NCBI RefSeq assembly: GCF_001908375.1
Contig: NZ_CP017241.1
Location: 871,001-935,000 of the forward strand
Length of the DNA stretch: 64,000 bases
Direction: 5' to 3'
Source: Rhizobium etli 8C-3
GTDB lineage: Bacteria > Pseudomonadota > Alphaproteobacteria > Rhizobiales > Rhizobiaceae
Position 1 is the first letter of the stretch; the number at the start of each line of letters is the position of its first letter. Both the position numbers and the translations under genes were made by a program. Of this stretch, positions 55,667-64,000 are shown piece by piece. A model generated the notes under the pieces. That model did no database searches and was not told the DNA's origin. It saw nothing but the letters and a program-made list of their open reading frames with translations.

Positions 55667-56218
55667 CTACTTGCCCAGGCCGCGCTTCATGTGCTCGTCG
55701 AGCCGCGGCATGATCTCCACGAAATTGCAGGGCATGTGGCGGTAGTCGAGCTGCGCCTTCAAGATGCCGTCCCAGGCGTCCTTGCAGGCACCGGGCGAGC
55801 CTGGGAGCACAAAGACGAAGGTAGCCTTGGCAACCCCTGCCGTTGCCCGTGATTGGATCGTGGATGTGCCGATCTTGTCGTAGGAGAGGCGGTGGAAGAC
55901 AGCCGAAAAGCCATCCATGCGCTTTTCGAAAAGCGGCTCCAGCGCCTCGGGCGTGACGTCGCGGCCGGTCAGGCCGGTGCCGCCGGTGGTGATCACGACG
56001 TCGATGCCGTCGGCCTCCGTCCAGGCGTTGACCTTTGCTGCGATGGCCGCCTTGTCGTCGCGCACGATCGCGCGGTCCATCAGCTTGTGGCCGGCCTCGG
56101 CGATCCGCGCCACGAGCGTGTCGCCGGACTTGTCGTTCTCCAGCGTGCGCGTGTCCGAAACCGTCAGCACGGCGATGCCGACGGGAATGAACGGCCGCCG
56201 TTCATCGATACCTGCCAT
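55667..56218 (-). CDS. moaB: Molybdenum cofactor protein MoaB/Mog family
   Basis: A 183-residue molybdopterin-binding protein (MoCF fold). VLTVSDTRTLENDKSG, VITTGGTGLTGRDVTPEAL, IGTSTIQSRATAG and FVLPGSPGACKDAWDGI are all diagnostic. It should adenylylate molybdopterin or assist Mo insertion; in proteobacteria MoaB and MogA are close, and MoaB is the label I prefer. Its ATG overlaps the ispE stop in TAATG. Grouping with ispE is by operon structure rather than by pathway. Confidence 0.93.
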   Translation of the reverse strand: MAGIDERRPFIPVGIAVLTVSDTRTLENDKSGDTLVARIAEAGHKLMDRAIVRDDKAAIAAKVNAWTEADGIDVVITTGGTGLTGRDVTPEALEPLFEKRMDGFSAVFHRLSYDKIGTSTIQSRATAGVAKATFVFVLPGSPGACKDAWDGILKAQLDYRHMPCNFVEIMPRLDEHMKRGLGK

Positions 56219-57105
56219 TACCTGCCTCCACAGAGCGTTTCCGTTGCCTGGAAATACCAGTCGGGCCGGTCGCTGTGAAGCTTTGCCGCGGCCGCTCGGG
56301 CTGTTTCGATCGAATCGAAGATGCCGAAACAGGTTGCGCCGGAGCCGGACATGCGGACAAGGCTTGCGCCTGCGTTCTTCAACGCAGCCGACACATCTTC
56401 GATCTCGGGAACAAGCCTGCGGGCAGGCGGCTCGAGATCGTTCCGGTTGGCCCTGATCGCCGCCAGCCAATCGCTGCCCCGCAAGGCAAGCGGCGGGTTG
56501 TTCTTGGCCGTCAGCAGCCGGAAGATCTCGGGCGTCGAGACCGCCTTCAGCGGATTGGCGAGCACGATTGCAAAAGAGGGCAAGGCAACGGGCTCGATCT
56601 GTTCGCCAATCCCGCGCGCAATCAGCGGCCGGTTCGCAAGGCACATGGGTACGTCGGCGCCAAGCCTGAGAGCGATCGTTGACAGCCTGCCGCCGGGCAG
56701 GCGGAGGCTCCAAAGCCGAATGAGACCGCGCAGGGCGGCTGCCGCATCCGCCGAACCGCCGCCGATACCGGAGGCGATCGGAAGGTTCTTTTCGAGATGA
56801 ATATGGACCGGCGGTGCATGGTGGCCCTGCGCCACCGCCGCCTGCCGAAGCATGTCGCGCGCCTTGAGCACCAGATTGCCGCGGGAATCGATGTCGAGAG
56901 CGGCGCCGAATCGTCCGCTGATCGTGAATTGATCCGATGGCGAAGCTTCAAAGCCCAGCCTGTCGCCGTGGCCGGCAAAGGTCACCAGCATGTCCAGCAG
57001 ATGATAGCCGTCGGCTTTCTGGCCCGTCACGTGCAGGGCCAGATTGATCTTAGCAGGAGCATTCTCGGTAACCGCAAAGCTGCCGCTCATGCCCGCATCC
57101 GGCAT
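56218..57105 (-). CDS. ispE: 4-diphosphocytidyl-2-C-methyl-D-erythritol kinase
   Basis: A 295-residue GHMP kinase of the MEP isoprenoid pathway. The GHMP motif is IASGIGGGSADAAAALRGL near residue 110; the N-terminal APAKINLALHVTGQKADGYH and C-terminal MSGSGATCFGIF are typical of IspE. It lies six bases after the TPR gene, and its stop overlaps moaB by one base, so the three are cotranscribed. Its partner ispB, for downstream polyprenyl synthesis, is further upstream on the same strand. Confidence 0.95.
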   Translation of the reverse strand: MPDAGMSGSFAVTENAPAKINLALHVTGQKADGYHLLDMLVTFAGHGDRLGFEASPSDQFTISGRFGAALDIDSRGNLVLKARDMLRQAAVAQGHHAPPVHIHLEKNLPIASGIGGGSADAAAALRGLIRLWSLRLPGGRLSTIALRLGADVPMCLANRPLIARGIGEQIEPVALPSFAIVLANPLKAVSTPEIFRLLTAKNNPPLALRGSDWLAAIRANRNDLEPPARRLVPEIEDVSAALKNAGASLVRMSGSGATCFGIFDSIETARAAAAKLHSDRPDWYFQATETLCGGR

Positions 57106-57111
57106 GGATTG

Positions 57112-58959
57112 TCAGGACTTCTTGTCGGCCGGCGGCGGCGTAACAGGCACCGGATCCGGCTGCTTCTTGTCGGCCGCCTTGGCGTCGTCGTTGTCCGTCG
57201 TCAGGCCGTTGGCAATCTTGTCCTTGATTCTCGGAATTTCGGTCTCTTCCGGTGCCGAACTCAGCGCCCGGTTCCACTGATAAACAGCCTCGAGCTTGCG
57301 TCCGACGCGCCAGTAGGCGTCGCCCAGGTGGTCATTGATCGTCGCATCACCGGCCTTGATCTCGGCGGCCTTTTCCAGTTCGGCAACGGCGTCGTCGTAA
57401 CGGTTCAGGCGGTAATAGGCCCAGCCGAGCGAATCGATGATGTAGCCGTCGTCCGGACGCAGGTCGACGGCCTTCTTGATCATCGTCAGGCCTTCGTCGA
57501 GGTTGCGGTTCATGTCGATCCACGAATAGCCGAGATAGTTCAGAACCTGCGGCTGATCCGGATTGAGATCGAGCGCCTTGCGGAAGTTCGGCTCGGCCTT
57601 GTCCCACTTCTTCAGGCGCTCATAGGCGATACCGCGCTGGAAGAAGACCGTCCAGTCGGCGCGGCGCGGCAGCGGGCCAATCACCTCCACCGCCTTGTCG
57701 TAGTTCTCCGCCATTTCCGCATAGTCCTTGGCGTCGGAAAGCACGCTGCCATAGGCAAGATAAGAGCGGATGTCCTTCGGGTCGGAAACGATCAGCGCCT
57801 TGAGGTGTTTGCGTGCCTCGTCGGTCTTGCCGCCCTGTGCCAGGGCAAGACCGAGCTGAAGCTCCGAAATGCGTCGCATCGGCGAGTTTTCCGGCACGCG
57901 CCTGTAGAATTCGATGGCACGGTCCGTCTGTTCCTGTTTTTCAGCAATGCCGCCGAGAAGGACCAGCGTATCGGCGCTGTTCGGGTCAAGCGCATTTGCC
58001 GTCTGCAGATAGAGCGAGACGATGTCTTCGGCCCCGTCGCGGTTCAACGCGCTGCCGATGGAGAAAAGCACGGCGGCAGCGCCCTGGGCTGCGTTACGCA
58101 CCTGCTGTTCCGGCTTTTCGCCCTTCTCTATGCTCTGACGCAGCGCATTCAGCGGCGCATAGTTGGGCAGCATGTTGTCACCGACCGAGATTGCGTCGAG
58201 CGCCTTCTGCCTGTTGCCCTGGGATGCTTCCAGGCGGGCAAGCGCCATGACAGAGCGCATGAAGGTGTCGGGTGCCGTGGCGCCGCCATCCTTGTCCAGA
58301 ACCGCATCGTTCAGATGCTTGCGCGCGGCCGCCACGTTGCCGGTTACGATCGCAATTGCGCCTGCATGATAGTTCTGGAAAATCCCGAACCATTCGGGGC
58401 CTTTCATCTTCTCGACCATCGAAAGAGCTTCCTTGTTGCGGCCGGCGCCAGCGCGCGCCCAGGCAAGCAAAAGGTCGTTCATCATGCGGTCGAGGTCGTT
58501 CGGGCCGTCATATTTCAAAATAGCTTCGGCGGTCTTGAACTCGCCGCGGCGCATCGCGTCCATGCTGCGCACGACGGTGGTGATGCGCTCGACGGAAGGA
58601 TCCTTCTTCAGGTCGTTGGCATATTTCACGCCATCTTCGATATTGCCGTTCAAAAGCAGCGAGATCATCAGGCGCTGGCGGATCTCCGGGTTACCCGGCT
58701 CGATCTGGAGGGCTTTCTTGTAGAGCTCGATTGCGGTCTTGTAGTCATGATCGACATCGGCCGTGCGGGCAGCGAGAAATGCGCCTGCAAAAGTACTGAC
58801 CGTATCCGGGTCGAAGATCACGTTCTTGCTGCCATCGTCCGACTTGGCCGCTTCTTCGGCATTCACGCCGCCAAGCGCGCCGAGCGAAAGGACCGCTGCA
58901 AGGGCTGCGCTTGAAAGAAGACGGATGGCATTTCTCTGCCGCATTAGAAAACCTTTCAT
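57112..58959 (-). CDS. Exported tetratricopeptide-repeat protein
   Basis: A 615-residue protein with a signal peptide (LLSSAALAAVLSLGALG, cleavage after about residue 35). Many TPR helices follow; the clearest are KTAIELYKKALQIEPGNPEI (near residue 73), AEPNFRKALDLNPDQPQVLNYLGYSW and DAVAELEKAAEIKAGDATINDHLGDAYW (abridged: KALDLNPDQPQVLNYLG, LEKAAEIKAGDATI). The end is a Lys/Asp/Pro-rich tail. It probably binds other proteins at the periplasmic face of the membrane. It is conserved next to ispE in rhizobia but has no assigned function. Confidence 0.88.
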   Translation of the reverse strand: MKGFLMRQRNAIRLLSSAALAAVLSLGALGGVNAEEAAKSDDGSKNVIFDPDTVSTFAGAFLAARTADVDHDYKTAIELYKKALQIEPGNPEIRQRLMISLLLNGNIEDGVKYANDLKKDPSVERITTVVRSMDAMRRGEFKTAEAILKYDGPNDLDRMMNDLLLAWARAGAGRNKEALSMVEKMKGPEWFGIFQNYHAGAIAIVTGNVAAARKHLNDAVLDKDGGATAPDTFMRSVMALARLEASQGNRQKALDAISVGDNMLPNYAPLNALRQSIEKGEKPEQQVRNAAQGAAAVLFSIGSALNRDGAEDIVSLYLQTANALDPNSADTLVLLGGIAEKQEQTDRAIEFYRRVPENSPMRRISELQLGLALAQGGKTDEARKHLKALIVSDPKDIRSYLAYGSVLSDAKDYAEMAENYDKAVEVIGPLPRRADWTVFFQRGIAYERLKKWDKAEPNFRKALDLNPDQPQVLNYLGYSWIDMNRNLDEGLTMIKKAVDLRPDDGYIIDSLGWAYYRLNRYDDAVAELEKAAEIKAGDATINDHLGDAYWRVGRKLEAVYQWNRALSSAPEETEIPRIKDKIANGLTTDNDDAKAADKKQPDPVPVTPPPADKKS

Positions 58960-59076
58960 CAGGGCAGCCGGTTCATCCGGCCGGCTGCGAGATCAGTTGA
59001 AAAGACTGATTCACAATAGGATGGCTTTTTTGAAGCGGCCCTGCAAGAAAATCAGCCCACGATCAAGGAGCTTTGA

Positions 59077-60093
59077 TCAGTTGACCCGCTCGATGCAGAA
59101 ATCGATCACTTCCATAAGCGCCGATTTCCAGGCCGTTTCGGGCAGCGGCGCCAGTGCGTCGCGGGCGATCGTGCCGTAATGAACGGCCCGCGAGATCGTG
59201 TCGTTCAGCGTGCCGTATTTGGTGATCAGGCCGAGGGCTTTTTCCAGGTTCGCATCGGTGCTGTTGCCGCCTTCGATGGCATCGCGCCAGAAGGCGCGCT
59301 CGGCCTGTGTTCCGCGGCGATAGGCCAGGATGACGGGAAGCGTGATCTTGCCTTCGCGGAAGTCGTCGCCGACATTCTTGCCGAGATCGGCAGCCTTGCC
59401 GCCGTAATCCAGCGCGTCATCGACAAGCTGGAAGGCGAGACCGAGATTCATACCGTAGGATTTCAGCGCATTTCGGCCTGATTTTCCGGCGTCTGCGACG
59501 ATCGGGCCGACTTCGCAAGCAGCGGCAAAGAGCGCTGCCGTCTTGGCCCGGATGACGGAAAGATAGTCGTCCTCCGTCGTCTCCATGTTCTTGGCGACCG
59601 AAAGCTGCAGCACTTCCCCTTCGGCAATGACGCAGGCGGCGGACGAAAGGACATCGAGCGCATCGAGTGAGCCGACATCCACCATCATGCGGAAGGCCTG
59701 GCCGAGCAGGAAGTCGCCAACAAGAACACTCGCCTGGTTGCCCCAGATCGTGCGCGCCGTTGATTTGCCTCGGCGCAGATTGCTTTCGTCGACGACGTCG
59801 TCATGCAGCAGCGTTGCCGTGTGCATGAACTCGACGCTGGTCGCGAGCTTGACATGGTTTTCGCCTCTATAGTCGAAGAGACAGGCAGATGCCAGCGTGA
59901 GCATCGGGCGCAGGCGCTTGCCGCCGGAAGAGATCAGGTGGTTTGCGACCTCCGGAATCATCTGCACGTCGGAACCGGCCTTCGAAAGGATAAGCTGGTT
60001 GACCCGCTCCATGTCCGCCCGTGTCAGATCGACCAGCGGCTTGACGGATGCCAGTTTGTTTTTGCTTTCTTCAAGCGGTATGACCACGCCCAA
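59077..60093 (-). CDS. ispB: Polyprenyl (octaprenyl/decaprenyl) diphosphate synthase
   Basis: A 338-residue trans-prenyltransferase extending FPP to the ubiquinone side-chain length. The first Asp-rich motif is LLHDDVVDES and the second QLVDDALDY; GGKRLRPMLTL is a basic substrate-contact motif. The start is a TTG at 60093 with AGGAG nine bases upstream, giving MGVVIPLEESKNK as in agrobacterial orthologues; a GTG at 60087 and a longer in-frame stretch to 60207 lack such a signal. It is divergent from the DUF2007 gene. Confidence 0.93.
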   Translation of the reverse strand: MGVVIPLEESKNKLASVKPLVDLTRADMERVNQLILSKAGSDVQMIPEVANHLISSGGKRLRPMLTLASACLFDYRGENHVKLATSVEFMHTATLLHDDVVDESNLRRGKSTARTIWGNQASVLVGDFLLGQAFRMMVDVGSLDALDVLSSAACVIAEGEVLQLSVAKNMETTEDDYLSVIRAKTAALFAAACEVGPIVADAGKSGRNALKSYGMNLGLAFQLVDDALDYGGKAADLGKNVGDDFREGKITLPVILAYRRGTQAERAFWRDAIEGGNSTDANLEKALGLITKYGTLNDTISRAVHYGTIARDALAPLPETAWKSALMEVIDFCIERVN

Positions 60094-60201
60094 CGACCCG
60101 GACTCCTGTTCATTCTTTGGGATTGACAATAGAAAGGGCAGATTGACGCGGCAAGGGGTGAATTGTCGCGCAACACAGAATTGAAAGGGAATTGATCGCA
60201 A

Positions 60202-60429
60202 ATGCATGAACTTATCCGCGCCAATGACCCTGTTCTATTGTCCTATGCGCAGAGTCTTCTGAAGGATGCGGGGATTCACTGCTTTGTCGCAGATCAGGAT
60301 ATGAGCATTCTCGAGGGCTCGCTCGGCATGCTGCCGCGCCGTCTGCTCGTCGAGGAGGAGCGAGCCGATCAGGCCCGCCGCATCCTGACGGATGCCGGTC
60401 TCGCCGGCGAATTGCGCATCGCGAAATGA
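60202..60429 (+). CDS. DUF2007 small protein
   Basis: A 75-residue protein of the DUF2007 family (putative prokaryotic signal-transducing protein). HELIRANDPVLLSYAQSLL, GIHCFVADQDMSILEGSLG and LPRRLLVEEERADQARRIL form the usual small alpha/beta fold. It begins 108 bases from the divergent ispB start and ends eight bases before the methyltransferase gene, so it is probably cotranscribed with it. Function unknown. Confidence 0.85.
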   Translation: MHELIRANDPVLLSYAQSLLKDAGIHCFVADQDMSILEGSLGMLPRRLLVEEERADQARRILTDAGLAGELRIAK

Positions 60430-60436
60430 CGTAGCC

Positions 60437-61228
60437 ATGGCGGACGCTTCCGACACGATCGATGCCTTCCATCGCGGCCGCTTCCACATCGTCCAGCCGA
60501 AGGGCAGGGGGCACCGTTCGGGCATGGATGCCATGCTGCTTGCGGCACTCGTTGCCGATGACCGTGCTATCAAGGTTGCCGATCTTGGCGCCGGTGCCGG
60601 TGCAGCCGGACTGGCCGTGGTCTCCCGGCTACAGAAGGCGCAGGCCGTGCTTTTCGAACGCTCCGCGGAGATGGCCGATTATGCCCGCCGCAGCATTGCC
60701 TTGCCGGAAAATGCCCATGTGGCGGGCCGCGTTACGGTCGTGGAGGCGGATGTGACGCTCACGGCAAAGGCCCGCAACGACGCGGGCCTTGCCGACGAGG
60801 TCTTCCATCATGTCATCATGAACCCGCCTTTCAACGACGCCGCTGACCGGCGAACGCCGGATGCGCTGAAGGCTGAAGCCCATGCAATGACCGATGGTCT
60901 TTTCGACAGGTGGATTCGTACCGCCGGCGCGATCATGGTCCCCGGCGGACAATTGTCGCTGATTGCGCGGCCCGAATCGATCGCCGACATCATCACCGGT
61001 TGCGGCAGGCGCTTCGGCGGCATCGAGATAACTGCCATCCATCCGCGCAAAGGCGAGAATGCCGTCCGCATCCTGGTGACGGCGATCAAGGGGTCGCGGG
61101 CGCGGATTTCATTGCGCGCACCCCTTATCATGCACGAAGACGGAACGCATAAATTCTCCCCCTTCGTCGATGATCTGAACAATGGCCGCGCGGCCTATTC
61201 GAGGCTTAGCCGGTCACGAAATCGATAA
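60437..61228 (+). CDS. tRNA1(Val)-(adenine-N6) methyltransferase-like protein
   Basis: A 263-residue SAM-dependent methyltransferase resembling TrmN6/YfiC. The SAM site is [15 protein letters not shown] near residue 48 and the catalytic tetrapeptide is NPPF in [13 protein letters not shown] near residue 128, the signature of N6-adenine or N5-glutamine methyltransferases. [13 protein letters not shown] at the N-terminus matches the TrmN6 substrate-recognition region. Its 3-prime end overlaps the convergent mntH gene by 23 bases. Confidence 0.85.
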   Translation: MADASDTIDAFHRGRFHIVQPKGRGHRSGMDAMLLAALVADDRAIKVADLGAGAGAAGLAVVSRLQKAQAVLFERSAEMADYARRSIALPENAHVAGRVTVVEADVTLTAKARNDAGLADEVFHHVIMNPPFNDAADRRTPDALKAEAHAMTDGLFDRWIRTAGAIMVPGGQLSLIARPESIADIITGCGRRFGGIEITAIHPRKGENAVRILVTAIKGSRARISLRAPLIMHEDGTHKFSPFVDDLNNGRAAYSRLSRSRNR

Positions 61229-62546
61229 GCAGCTTGATATTCAATCCGGCGATCACGATTGCGATCACATAGGCAACGGTGCTCAGCCAGCGCGGTGCGA
61301 CGAGCTCGCCCATCTTCGCCTTGCTGGCGGTGAACATCACCAGCGGGAAGACGGCGAAGGAAAGCTGCAGGCTGAGCACGACCTGAGTCAGGATCAGCAA
61401 TTGTGCCGTGCCCTGGTTGCCGTACCAGATCGTTACGATCGCTGCCGGCACGATTGCGATGGCGCGTGTGATCAGACGGCGCACCCATGGTTGAAGCCTG
61501 ATCTTCAGAAAGCCTTCCATGACGATCTGGCCGGCAAGCGTCGCCGTCACGGTCGAATTCAGGCCGCAACAGAGCAGGGCGATGCCGAAAAGCGTTGGTG
61601 CGATTGCAAGCCCGAGCAGCGGTGACAGCAGTGAGTGTGCCTCGCCGAGTTCGACGACGTCGGTGCGTCCGTTGGCGTTGAATGCGGCTGCGGCCAGGAT
61701 CAGGATCGAGGCGTTGATCAGCAGCGCAAAGCAGAGCGCAAAGGTCGAGTCGAGCGTCGCATAGGCCAGCGCTTCCCGCTTTTCCGGTACTGTGTGGCCA
61801 AAGGCGCGGGTCTGGACGATGCCGGAATGCAGATAGAGATTATGTGGCATGACGGTCGCTCCGAGGATGCCGAGCGCCAGATAGAGCATTTCCGGGTTGC
61901 TGACGATTTCCGTTGTCGGGAAGAAGCCGGTGATGACGGCGCCCCACTGCGGGTCGGCAAGGAAGATCTGTATGCCGAAGCACAACGCAATGACGCCGAG
62001 CAACGTGATGATGAACGCTTCGATCCAGCGGAAGCCGAGCTTTTGCAGATACAAGATGAGGAAAACGTCGAGCGCCGTAATCAGCACGCCGAGTTCCAGC
62101 GGAACGCCGAAGACCAGGTTGAGGCCGATTGCCGTGCCGATCACCTCGGCAATATCCGTCGCGATGATGGCGATTTCCGCAAAGGCCCAGAGCGGTACGG
62201 AGACGAATTTCGGGAAGGCGTCCCGGCAGGCCTGCGCCAGATCGCGGCCAGAAGCAATGGCAAGCCGGGCGCAAAGCGATTGCAGCACGATCGCCATGAG
62301 GTTGGAAAGCAGCGCCACGGTCAACAGCGCGTAGCCGAATTTCGAGCCGCCGGCGAGCGAGGTCGCCCAGTTTCCGGGATCCATATAGCCGACCGCGACC
62401 ATGTAGCCAGGGCCGGCAAAGGCGGCAATCCGCCGGAGTTTCGACCCAGGGCGGCCCGTGCCGATCGTGCGATAAACGTCTGAAAGCGAGGCTTCCTGGC
62501 GATCGTGTCGCCAGCCGCTTTTTGGAGTACGATTTAAGACATCCAT
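61206..62546 (-). CDS. mntH: Nramp-family manganese transporter MntH
   Basis: A 446-residue Mn2+:H+ symporter with about 11 transmembrane helices. The metal-binding motif in helix 1 is [15 protein letters not shown] (canonical DPGNxAT), and helix 6 has [11 protein letters not shown] with the Met-Pro-His site. ATG at 62546 is used; a longer in-frame extension to 62651 crosses the operator. The upstream MUR-type box suggests repression by Mur, the rhizobial manganese-responsive Fur homologue. Confidence 0.96.
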   Translation of the reverse strand: MDVLNRTPKSGWRHDRQEASLSDVYRTIGTGRPGSKLRRIAAFAGPGYMVAVGYMDPGNWATSLAGGSKFGYALLTVALLSNLMAIVLQSLCARLAIASGRDLAQACRDAFPKFVSVPLWAFAEIAIIATDIAEVIGTAIGLNLVFGVPLELGVLITALDVFLILYLQKLGFRWIEAFIITLLGVIALCFGIQIFLADPQWGAVITGFFPTTEIVSNPEMLYLALGILGATVMPHNLYLHSGIVQTRAFGHTVPEKREALAYATLDSTFALCFALLINASILILAAAAFNANGRTDVVELGEAHSLLSPLLGLAIAPTLFGIALLCCGLNSTVTATLAGQIVMEGFLKIRLQPWVRRLITRAIAIVPAAIVTIWYGNQGTAQLLILTQVVLSLQLSFAVFPLVMFTASKAKMGELVAPRWLSTVAYVIAIVIAGLNIKLLIDFVTG

Positions 62547-62591
62547 ATCATTACCGCTTTTGGGACCAATGCCCGCACTATGCCCGATCAG

Positions 62592-62619
62592 AATGATAAT
62601 GCAAGTCATTCGCAAAAGG
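62592..62619 (-). promoter_or_regulatory. MUR/Fur-type operator upstream of mntH
   Basis: AATGA and TCATT (62592-62596 and 62606-62610) form a dyad in AATGATAATGCAAGTCATT, followed by CGCAAAAGG; read on the minus strand this gives CCTTTTGCG then AATGACTTGCATTATCATT. It resembles the MUR boxes described for rhizobial mntH and sitABCD promoters and lies 46-73 bases before the mntH start codon. Confidence 0.65.
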
Positions 62620-62710
62620 AAAAATCGGATGCATGTTGGAAAGGTGGCCATTGCGTTTGCTGCTCCATTGCATACATGGATTGCGTTGCCGAGAGCGAGA
62701 AGGATTTGAA

Positions 62711-63571
62711 ATGGCCGGATTTTTGAGAAAACTGGTACCGAAGCGCTTCCGAAAGGAAGGGGTGATCATCCCGGTCGTCAGGCTTCAGGGCGCGATCATG
62801 AGCGGCGGCGGTCAGTTCCGCCCGATACTCAATCTCGCCAATGTCGCACCGGTGCTGGAAAAGGCCTTCTCTGACAAGGAAGCTCCCGCTGTCGCCATTG
62901 TCGTCAATTCGCCGGGCGGTTCGCCCGTTCAGTCGCGGCTCATCTTCACGCGAATCCGCGAGCTTGCCCGTGAGAAGCAGAAGAAAGTGCTGGTCTTCGT
63001 CGAGGATGTGGCGGCCTCCGGCGGCTACATGATCGCGCTTGCCGGCGATGAAATCATTGCCGACCCGACGTCTATCGTCGGTTCGATCGGAGTCGTTTCC
63101 GGCGGCTTCGGCTTCCCCGAACTCCTCAAGAAGATCGGCGTCGAGCGTCGCGTCTATACGGCCGGTGAAAACAAGGTCATCCTCGATCCCTTCCAGCCTG
63201 AAAAGGAAAAGGACATTGAATATCTGAAGACCCTTCAGCTCGAGATCCACGAGATCTTCATCACCATGGTGCGCGAACGCCGCGCCGGCAGGCTGAAGGA
63301 TGACGAAACCGTCTTTTCCGGGCTATTCTGGAGCGGCACGCGCGGGCTCGAACTCGGCCTCGTCGACAGCCTTGGCGACATGCGCCAGGAACTGAAAAGG
63401 CGCTACGGGCCGAAGACCAGGCTGCAGCTCGTCACCGCTGCGCGCAGCCTCTTCGGCCGGCGAATTCCCGGTGTCTCGCCCGTCTCGATGGATGGTTTTG
63501 CATCAGGTCTCGCGACGGGACTTGTCGAAGCGGCGGAAGAAAAGGCATTGTGGAGCCGCTACGGACTGTGA
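62711..63571 (+). CDS. S49-family signal peptide peptidase-like serine protease
   Basis: A 286-residue SppA/SohB-like peptidase. The Ser-Lys dyad is visible: Ser103 in [16 protein letters not shown] and Lys155 in [25 protein letters not shown] is the conserved oxyanion/glycine-rich segment and SIVGSIGVV the next strand. Unlike SppA/SohB, no N-terminal transmembrane helix is seen ([17 protein letters not shown]), so the enzyme may be cytoplasmic or tethered by the small downstream membrane protein. AGGATTTGAA precedes the ATG. Confidence 0.88.
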   Translation: MAGFLRKLVPKRFRKEGVIIPVVRLQGAIMSGGGQFRPILNLANVAPVLEKAFSDKEAPAVAIVVNSPGGSPVQSRLIFTRIRELAREKQKKVLVFVEDVAASGGYMIALAGDEIIADPTSIVGSIGVVSGGFGFPELLKKIGVERRVYTAGENKVILDPFQPEKEKDIEYLKTLQLEIHEIFITMVRERRAGRLKDDETVFSGLFWSGTRGLELGLVDSLGDMRQELKRRYGPKTRLQLVTAARSLFGRRIPGVSPVSMDGFASGLATGLVEAAEEKALWSRYGL

Positions 63572-63590
63572 GAGGAGAAGAAAAAGGGAG

Positions 63591-63782
63591 ATGGCGCAGC
63601 TTATCACAATCATAATCCTGGTCGGCGCCGCCTGGTGGCTCTACCGCCGCTTCATCTCCGATGCCAAGCGCCTGCAGGAAAAATCCCGCCGCGCCGAGAA
63701 GGAGCGCCAGACCGGCGCCGTCGGCACGCTTGTCAAGGATCCGGCGACCGGCGAATACCGCGTGAAGCGGGAGGATGAATGA
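63591..63782 (+). CDS. Small single-pass membrane protein downstream of the S49 peptidase gene
   Basis: A 63-residue protein with one N-terminal transmembrane helix (LITIIILVGAAWWLYRRF) and a basic/acidic cytoplasmic tail rich in Lys, Arg and Glu (DAKRLQEKSRRAEKERQTG). A strong ribosome-binding site (AAAAAGGGAG) precedes the ATG, 19 bases after the peptidase stop, so the genes are cotranscribed. Function unknown; it could anchor the peptidase. Confidence 0.78.
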   Translation: MAQLITIIILVGAAWWLYRRFISDAKRLQEKSRRAEKERQTGAVGTLVKDPATGEYRVKREDE

Positions 63783-64000
63783 CGGTGACCGCTGAGGAAC
63801 GCTTTTTCCCGCTTCGATTGCATCGTGTGTGTTCGGCTAAGGCCAGATGTCGACGAGCTCTTGCGAAAGCCTAAAAGCTCGTCTCGGGGTGGCGGCCGTC
63901 TTGACGGTCGTCACCGAACTCCTTCCAAAACATGGTCCCATCATAGGTTATGTATTGACCCTTGCCCTCTCCCATGGCACCTGTCCGGCAAAATACGCAA
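63783..64000. other. End of window, non-coding
   Basis: No gene is supported in the final 218 bases. A perfect 8-bp stem GACGAGCT/AGCTCGTC (63852-63883) lies here without a following T-run; it may be a factor-independent structure after the small membrane gene or part of an element continuing outside the window. Confidence 0.4.

Noticed and set aside
56797..58914. 705-codon open frame antisense to the TPR gene and part of ispE
   Set aside because: Very long but purely the complement of two well-supported genes; no domain, signal or start signal of its own.

Overview
The window looks like ordinary chromosomal backbone of a fast-growing rhizobium (Rhizobium/Agrobacterium group, Alphaproteobacteria). 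This rests on protein relatedness and on gene arrangements typical of that group: hisS-hisZ-hisG, groES-groEL under a CIRCE element, an F0-only atp operon (atpI-B-E-b'-b), pmbA-cysQ-waaA-lpxK, and mntH preceded by a Mur/Fur-type box. Coding density is high and the DNA is GC-rich. I see no rRNA, tRNA, CRISPR array, prophage or intact insertion sequence.

Layout. 0-5.2 kb: an aldo/keto reductase, then histidyl-tRNA synthetase with the two-part ATP phosphoribosyltransferase HisZ/HisG. 5.2-7.5 kb: DoxX and glutathione transferase genes, a decayed transposase fragment and a small PAS-like protein. 8-10.1 kb: groES-groEL with CIRCE, promoter and terminator. 10.3-16.1 kb: a HAD phosphatase, ribF, ileS and a lipoprotein. 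16.4-20.3 kb: tadA, a pseudouridine synthase with a long repetitive tail, rsmD and a patatin phospholipase. 20.3-28.8 kb: a Kef-type antiporter, pmbA, cysQ, waaA, a HAD phosphatase, lpxK and small DUF genes, i.e. an envelope/LPS-core block. 28.9-34.9 kb: mutL, an unusual kinase-less PAS-PAS-REC protein, a GGDEF/EAL protein and a secreted PRC-barrel protein. 35.3-39.6 kb: a four-gene sugar-acid operon (SDR, dgoK-like kinase, dgoA-like aldolase, SMP-30 lactonase) divergent from an IclR regulator. 39.8-47.9 kb: a LuxR-type regulator, an Rsm22-like methyltransferase, Mrp, CorA, Kup and a SleB-type hydrolase. 48.0-50.9 kb: the F0 ATP synthase operon. 50.9-52.3 kb: two adjacent broken genes. 52.4-60.1 kb: rnhB, a radical SAM protein, a glycosyltransferase-like protein, and a minus-strand cluster ispB - TPR protein - ispE - moaB. 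60.2-63.8 kb: a DUF2007 protein, a TrmN6-like methyltransferase, mntH, an S49 peptidase and a small membrane protein.

Working together: HisZ/HisG form the first enzyme of histidine synthesis. IspB and IspE sit in one isoprenoid cluster. WaaA and LpxK act in succession on lipid A-Kdo. The SDR, kinase, aldolase and lactonase fit a De Ley-Doudoroff-type galactose/galactonate route in which the dehydratase is not present here. No clearly undescribed multi-gene system is visible. The most unusual signals are an AT-rich mosaic block inside hisS, a non-coding region at 41.6-42.1 kb with two very strong hairpins (a possible small RNA), a long inverted repeat between atpE and the b' gene, an Mrp protein lacking its CxxC motif, a PAS-PAS-pseudoREC-REC protein without a kinase, and a cluster of decayed genes next to the atp operon. 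All calls were made by eye from the sequence, without database searches.
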